From positions 1-64,000 of the forward strand of contig CACHDI010000005.1 of NCBI GenBank assembly GCA_902578545.1: a stretch of 64,000 nt of DNA, in the 5' to 3' direction. Every line of letters begins with the position of its first letter. Position 1 is the stretch's first letter. The position numbers and the translations under genes were made by a program. The notes under the pieces were generated by a model that was given only the letters and a program-made list of their open reading frames with translations, was not told the origin of the DNA and did no database searches. This document shows, piece by piece, positions 61,814 through 64,000 of this stretch. This DNA comes from an uncultured Alphaproteobacteria bacterium. Lineage in GTDB: Bacteria; Pseudomonadota; Alphaproteobacteria; Rhodobacterales; Rhodobacteraceae.

Positions 61814-63064
61814 ATGAATTATTCTGGTTTTAAAATATTTTGGGAAGGCTTGACCGGCAATAAAGGCTGGAAAAAAGCTTGGAGAGAACCCAACCCCAAA
61901 AAAGAGTATGATGTAATAATTATAGGTGGTGGAGGACATGGATTATCTACTGCTTATTATTTAAGTAATAGATTTAATGTGAATAATGTAGCAGTTCTAG
62001 AGAAAGGTTGGCTAGGATCAGGAAATATAGGCAGAAACACAACTATTATTAGATCTAATTATTTACTTCCAGAAAATCAGCCTTTTTATGAATTGTCCCT
62101 TAAACTTTGGGAAAATTTAGAAAATGATACTAATTATAACTCAATGGTATCTCAAAGAGGTGTATTAAATCTTTTTCATAGTGATGGCCAAAGAGATGCA
62201 TTTGTGAGGCGAGGGAATGCAATGATTCTTTCAGGAGCAGACGCAAACCTTCTTAATGAAAATGAACTTAAAAAAATGTGTCCATATTTAGATTACCAAA
62301 ACGCACGTTTTCCTATCAAGGGAGCACTTTTGCAGAAAAGAGGAGGAACCGTAAGACATGATGCAGTTGCTTGGGGTTATGCAAGAGGTGCAGATGTAAA
62401 AGGTGTTGATATAATTCAAAATTGTGAAGTTGAAGGTTTCATAATAAAAAATGGAAAATGTGTTGGTGTTGAGACTAATAAAGGAATAATTAAGGCAAAA
62501 AAAATTGCATCTTGCGTAGCTGGATCGTCAAGCAAATTGATGAGTAAAGCAGGAATTAGACTACCAATAGAAAGTCACGTCTTACAAGCATTTGTTTCCG
62601 AAGGCTTAAAACCAGTTTTAGATAATGTGATTACTTTTGGAGCTGGACATTTCTATGTCAGCCAGTCTGATAAAGGTGGTCTTGTTTTTGGAGGTGATAT
62701 TGATGGATATAACAGTTATGCGCAAAGGGGTAATTTACCAGTAGTTGAGGATGTTTGTGAAGGTGGTATGGCAATTATGCCAATGATAGGTAGAGCTAGG
62801 TTGCTTCGCATGTGGGGGGGCATTATGGATATGTCAATGGATGGTTCACCGTTTATTGATAAAACTCATATCAATGGTTTATATTTTAATGGTGGCTGGT
62901 GTTATGGTGGTTTTAAAGCAACTCCAGCGAGTGGATATTGCTATGCTCATCTTTTAGCGAAAGACGAGCCCCATCCTGTAGCTAGAGATTTTAAATTAGA
63001 TAGATTTATTAAAGGTAAAATCATAGATGAAAAGGGTCAAGGTGCTCAACCAAACTTACATTAA
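61814..63064 (+). CDS. soxB: Sarcosine oxidase beta subunit / N-methylglutamate dehydrogenase-type SoxB
   Basis: About 416 residues of a SoxB-type FAD enzyme: DVIIIGGGGHGLSTAYYL near the N-terminus, GRNTTIIRSNYLLP, SQRGVLNLFHSD, and GGTVRHDAVAWGYARGADVK, all close to the beta subunit of heterotetrameric sarcosine oxidase. The start at ATG 61814 aligns with the usual SoxB N-terminus (GFKIFWEGLTGNKGWKKAW); a longer frame from 61790 lacks support. The operon order soxB-soxD-soxA is that of sarcosine oxidase and of N-methylglutamate dehydrogenase (mgd), and sequence alone does not separate the two. Confidence 0.9.
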   Translation: MNYSGFKIFWEGLTGNKGWKKAWREPNPKKEYDVIIIGGGGHGLSTAYYLSNRFNVNNVAVLEKGWLGSGNIGRNTTIIRSNYLLPENQPFYELSLKLWENLENDTNYNSMVSQRGVLNLFHSDGQRDAFVRRGNAMILSGADANLLNENELKKMCPYLDYQNARFPIKGALLQKRGGTVRHDAVAWGYARGADVKGVDIIQNCEVEGFIIKNGKCVGVETNKGIIKAKKIASCVAGSSSKLMSKAGIRLPIESHVLQAFVSEGLKPVLDNVITFGAGHFYVSQSDKGGLVFGGDIDGYNSYAQRGNLPVVEDVCEGGMAIMPMIGRARLLRMWGGIMDMSMDGSPFIDKTHINGLYFNGGWCYGGFKATPASGYCYAHLLAKDEPHPVARDFKLDRFIKGKIIDEKGQGAQPNLH

Positions 63065-63082
63065 AAACGGGAATTTAGAGCA

Positions 63083-63367
63083 ATGATTATCCAACACCCA
63101 GATTTAGGTCCAAGGGACTCTTCAGAATTTGTGTACAAAGGTGATGCTGAATTACTTTTTAGACCTAAAAGAACTGAAAATACTGACCAAAAGATATTTC
63201 ATGATTATCTTTATTTAAGAAATAATCCTGCTGGAAAACATTGTGAACTTTGGTATCACGAATACGGAGATAGGTCCTGGTTAGTTGTGACCAGAGATAC
63301 AACCAATCACGAAATATTAAAAGTAGAACATGTAGAAGATTACATAAAATCCTATAAGGCTAAGTAA
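63083..63367 (+). CDS. soxD: Sarcosine oxidase delta subunit (SoxD-like), zinc Cys motif lost
   Basis: A 94-residue SoxD-type subunit (FVYKGDAELLFRPKR, YLYLRNNPAGKH, WYHEYGDRSWLVVTRDTT). The usual N-terminal zinc-binding CPxCG is replaced by HPDLG, and the later Cys is not paired, so zinc binding appears lost. It is translated directly before soxA, whose ATG follows the stop with no gap. It completes the heterotetramer with soxB and soxA. Confidence 0.85.
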   Translation: MIIQHPDLGPRDSSEFVYKGDAELLFRPKRTENTDQKIFHDYLYLRNNPAGKHCELWYHEYGDRSWLVVTRDTTNHEILKVEHVEDYIKSYKAK

Positions 63368-64000
63368 ATGTATAGAACAAAAACAGGAGGTTTAATTAAC
63401 CGTAAAAAGGTACTTAACTTTTCATTTAATGGAAAAAATTTAAAAGGTCTTGAGGGTGATACTTTATCTTCTGCCCTTTTGGGAAATGGGATTCACTTAG
63501 TTGGTAGATCTTTTAAATATCATAGGCCTCGTGGAATTTTTACATCTGGATCTGAAGAACCATCAGCTTTAGTACAGCTTGATGAGAAAAAGTTCACTGA
63601 ACCAAATATTAGAGCCACTACAGTAAAACTTTTTGATGGGTTAGTAGCTAATAGTCAAAATCATTTTGGATCACTTTCTTGGGATTTTATGAGAATAAAT
63701 GATTATCTTTCAAATTTTCTATCTGCAGGTTTTTATTATAAAACTTTTATGTGGCCAAAAGCTTTTTGGGAAAAAGTTTATGAACCAATTATCCGAAATG
63801 CTGCAGGATTAGGTAAACTATCTAAAGAGCCTGATCCTAGTATATATGATAAAGGCTTTTTACATTGTGATTTATTAGTCATTGGAGCTGGACCTTCTGG
63901 GTTATATTCTGCATTAATTGCTGCAAGAACAGGTGCTAAGGTTATAATAGTGGATGAAGACTTCACACTTGGAGGCTCATTAAATGGGGAAAAATTAGAA
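63368..64000 (+). CDS. soxA: Sarcosine oxidase alpha subunit (SoxA), truncated by window end
   Basis: Partial frame of 211 codons with no stop by the end of the window. It shows the SoxA opening (NRKKVLNFSFNGKNLKGLEG), HRPRGIFTSGSEEPSAL near residue 55, and an FAD/NAD motif [15 protein letters not shown] near residue 172. The full subunit is about 1000 residues. It folds the amine-oxidising FAD module and transfers the methyl group to tetrahydrofolate in its C-terminal domain, which is outside this window. Confidence 0.92.
   Translation, partial: MYRTKTGGLINRKKVLNFSFNGKNLKGLEGDTLSSALLGNGIHLVGRSFKYHRPRGIFTSGSEEPSALVQLDEKKFTEPNIRATTVKLFDGLVANSQNHFGSLSWDFMRINDYLSNFLSAGFYYKTFMWPKAFWEKVYEPIIRNAAGLGKLSKEPDPSIYDKGFLHCDLLVIGAGPSGLYSALIAARTGAKVIIVDEDFTLGGSLNGEKLE

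Noticed and set aside
1-64000. Prophage, insertion sequence, CRISPR array or integron
   Set aside because: No transposase, integrase, Cas or phage structural gene and no regularly spaced direct repeats were found.

Overview
The window is AT-rich, densely packed bacterial DNA. Gene content points to a streamlined marine alphaproteobacterium of SAR11/HIMB59/SAR116-like character: an alphaproteobacterial-type elongator tRNA-Met, trimethylamine monooxygenase and TMAO demethylase, a GlnT-type glutamine synthetase, sarcosine-oxidase-like subunits, many CoA-transferase III genes, short intergenic gaps and frequent TTG starts. No phage, transposase, CRISPR or rRNA was seen. The lineage is inferred from gene content only.

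Layout. 0-5 kb: housekeeping genes (tRNA-Gly, a HAD phosphatase, glmU, moaA, a cytochrome c', a BadF-type sugar kinase, tRNA-Met). 5-7.3 kb: two small unknown genes, then a 1.5-kb gene-poor stretch. That stretch holds a decayed gene and a tandemly duplicated set of RNA-like hairpins whose stems differ by compensatory changes. 7.3-12.5 kb: a GFA-family protein, a three-gene operon (M20 hydrolase, creatinase-like M24 protein, EutA-like protein), a probable small RNA/terminator and a CoA-transferase. 12.5-27.7 kb (mostly minus strand): a Dpp-type ABC transporter and a catabolic set that reads as gamma-butyrobetaine/carnitine breakdown (CoA-transferase, ADP-forming CoA ligase, acyl-CoA dehydrogenase, CaiD-like hydratase, CdhA-like carnitine dehydrogenase, BKACE/CdhC-like cleavage enzyme, aldehyde dehydrogenase).

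27.8-32.9 kb (plus strand): a RidA protein, an alpha/beta hydrolase, a CoA-transferase fused to a RutF-like flavin reductase, a DUF1185 protein and a luciferase-like monooxygenase. The protein families resemble those of the Rut pyrimidine pathway, but a CoA-transferase is built in and the substrate is unknown. This is my best candidate for an undescribed pathway. 32.9-41 kb: two oxidoreductases, selenouridine synthase, a SelD-NADH dehydrogenase fusion, a GlnT/GmaS-type ligase, a MOSC protein and an EamA transporter.

41.2-64 kb: a methylated-amine region. An ammonium transporter with a small membrane protein converges on a long minus-strand cluster: an FAD oxidoreductase, a glutamine-synthetase-like ligase, mgsABC (glxBCD), three accessory genes, tmm, tmoXWV, a cupin and tdm. 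A GntR regulator, a class I amidotransferase, a GlxA/GbdR-like regulator and soxB-soxD-soxA (cut by the window end) follow. Together these would import TMAO, oxidise trimethylamine to TMAO, demethylate it to dimethylamine plus formaldehyde, and channel methylamine through gamma-glutamylmethylamide and N-methylglutamate. The dimethylamine-to-methylamine monooxygenase genes (dmmABC) are not in the window.
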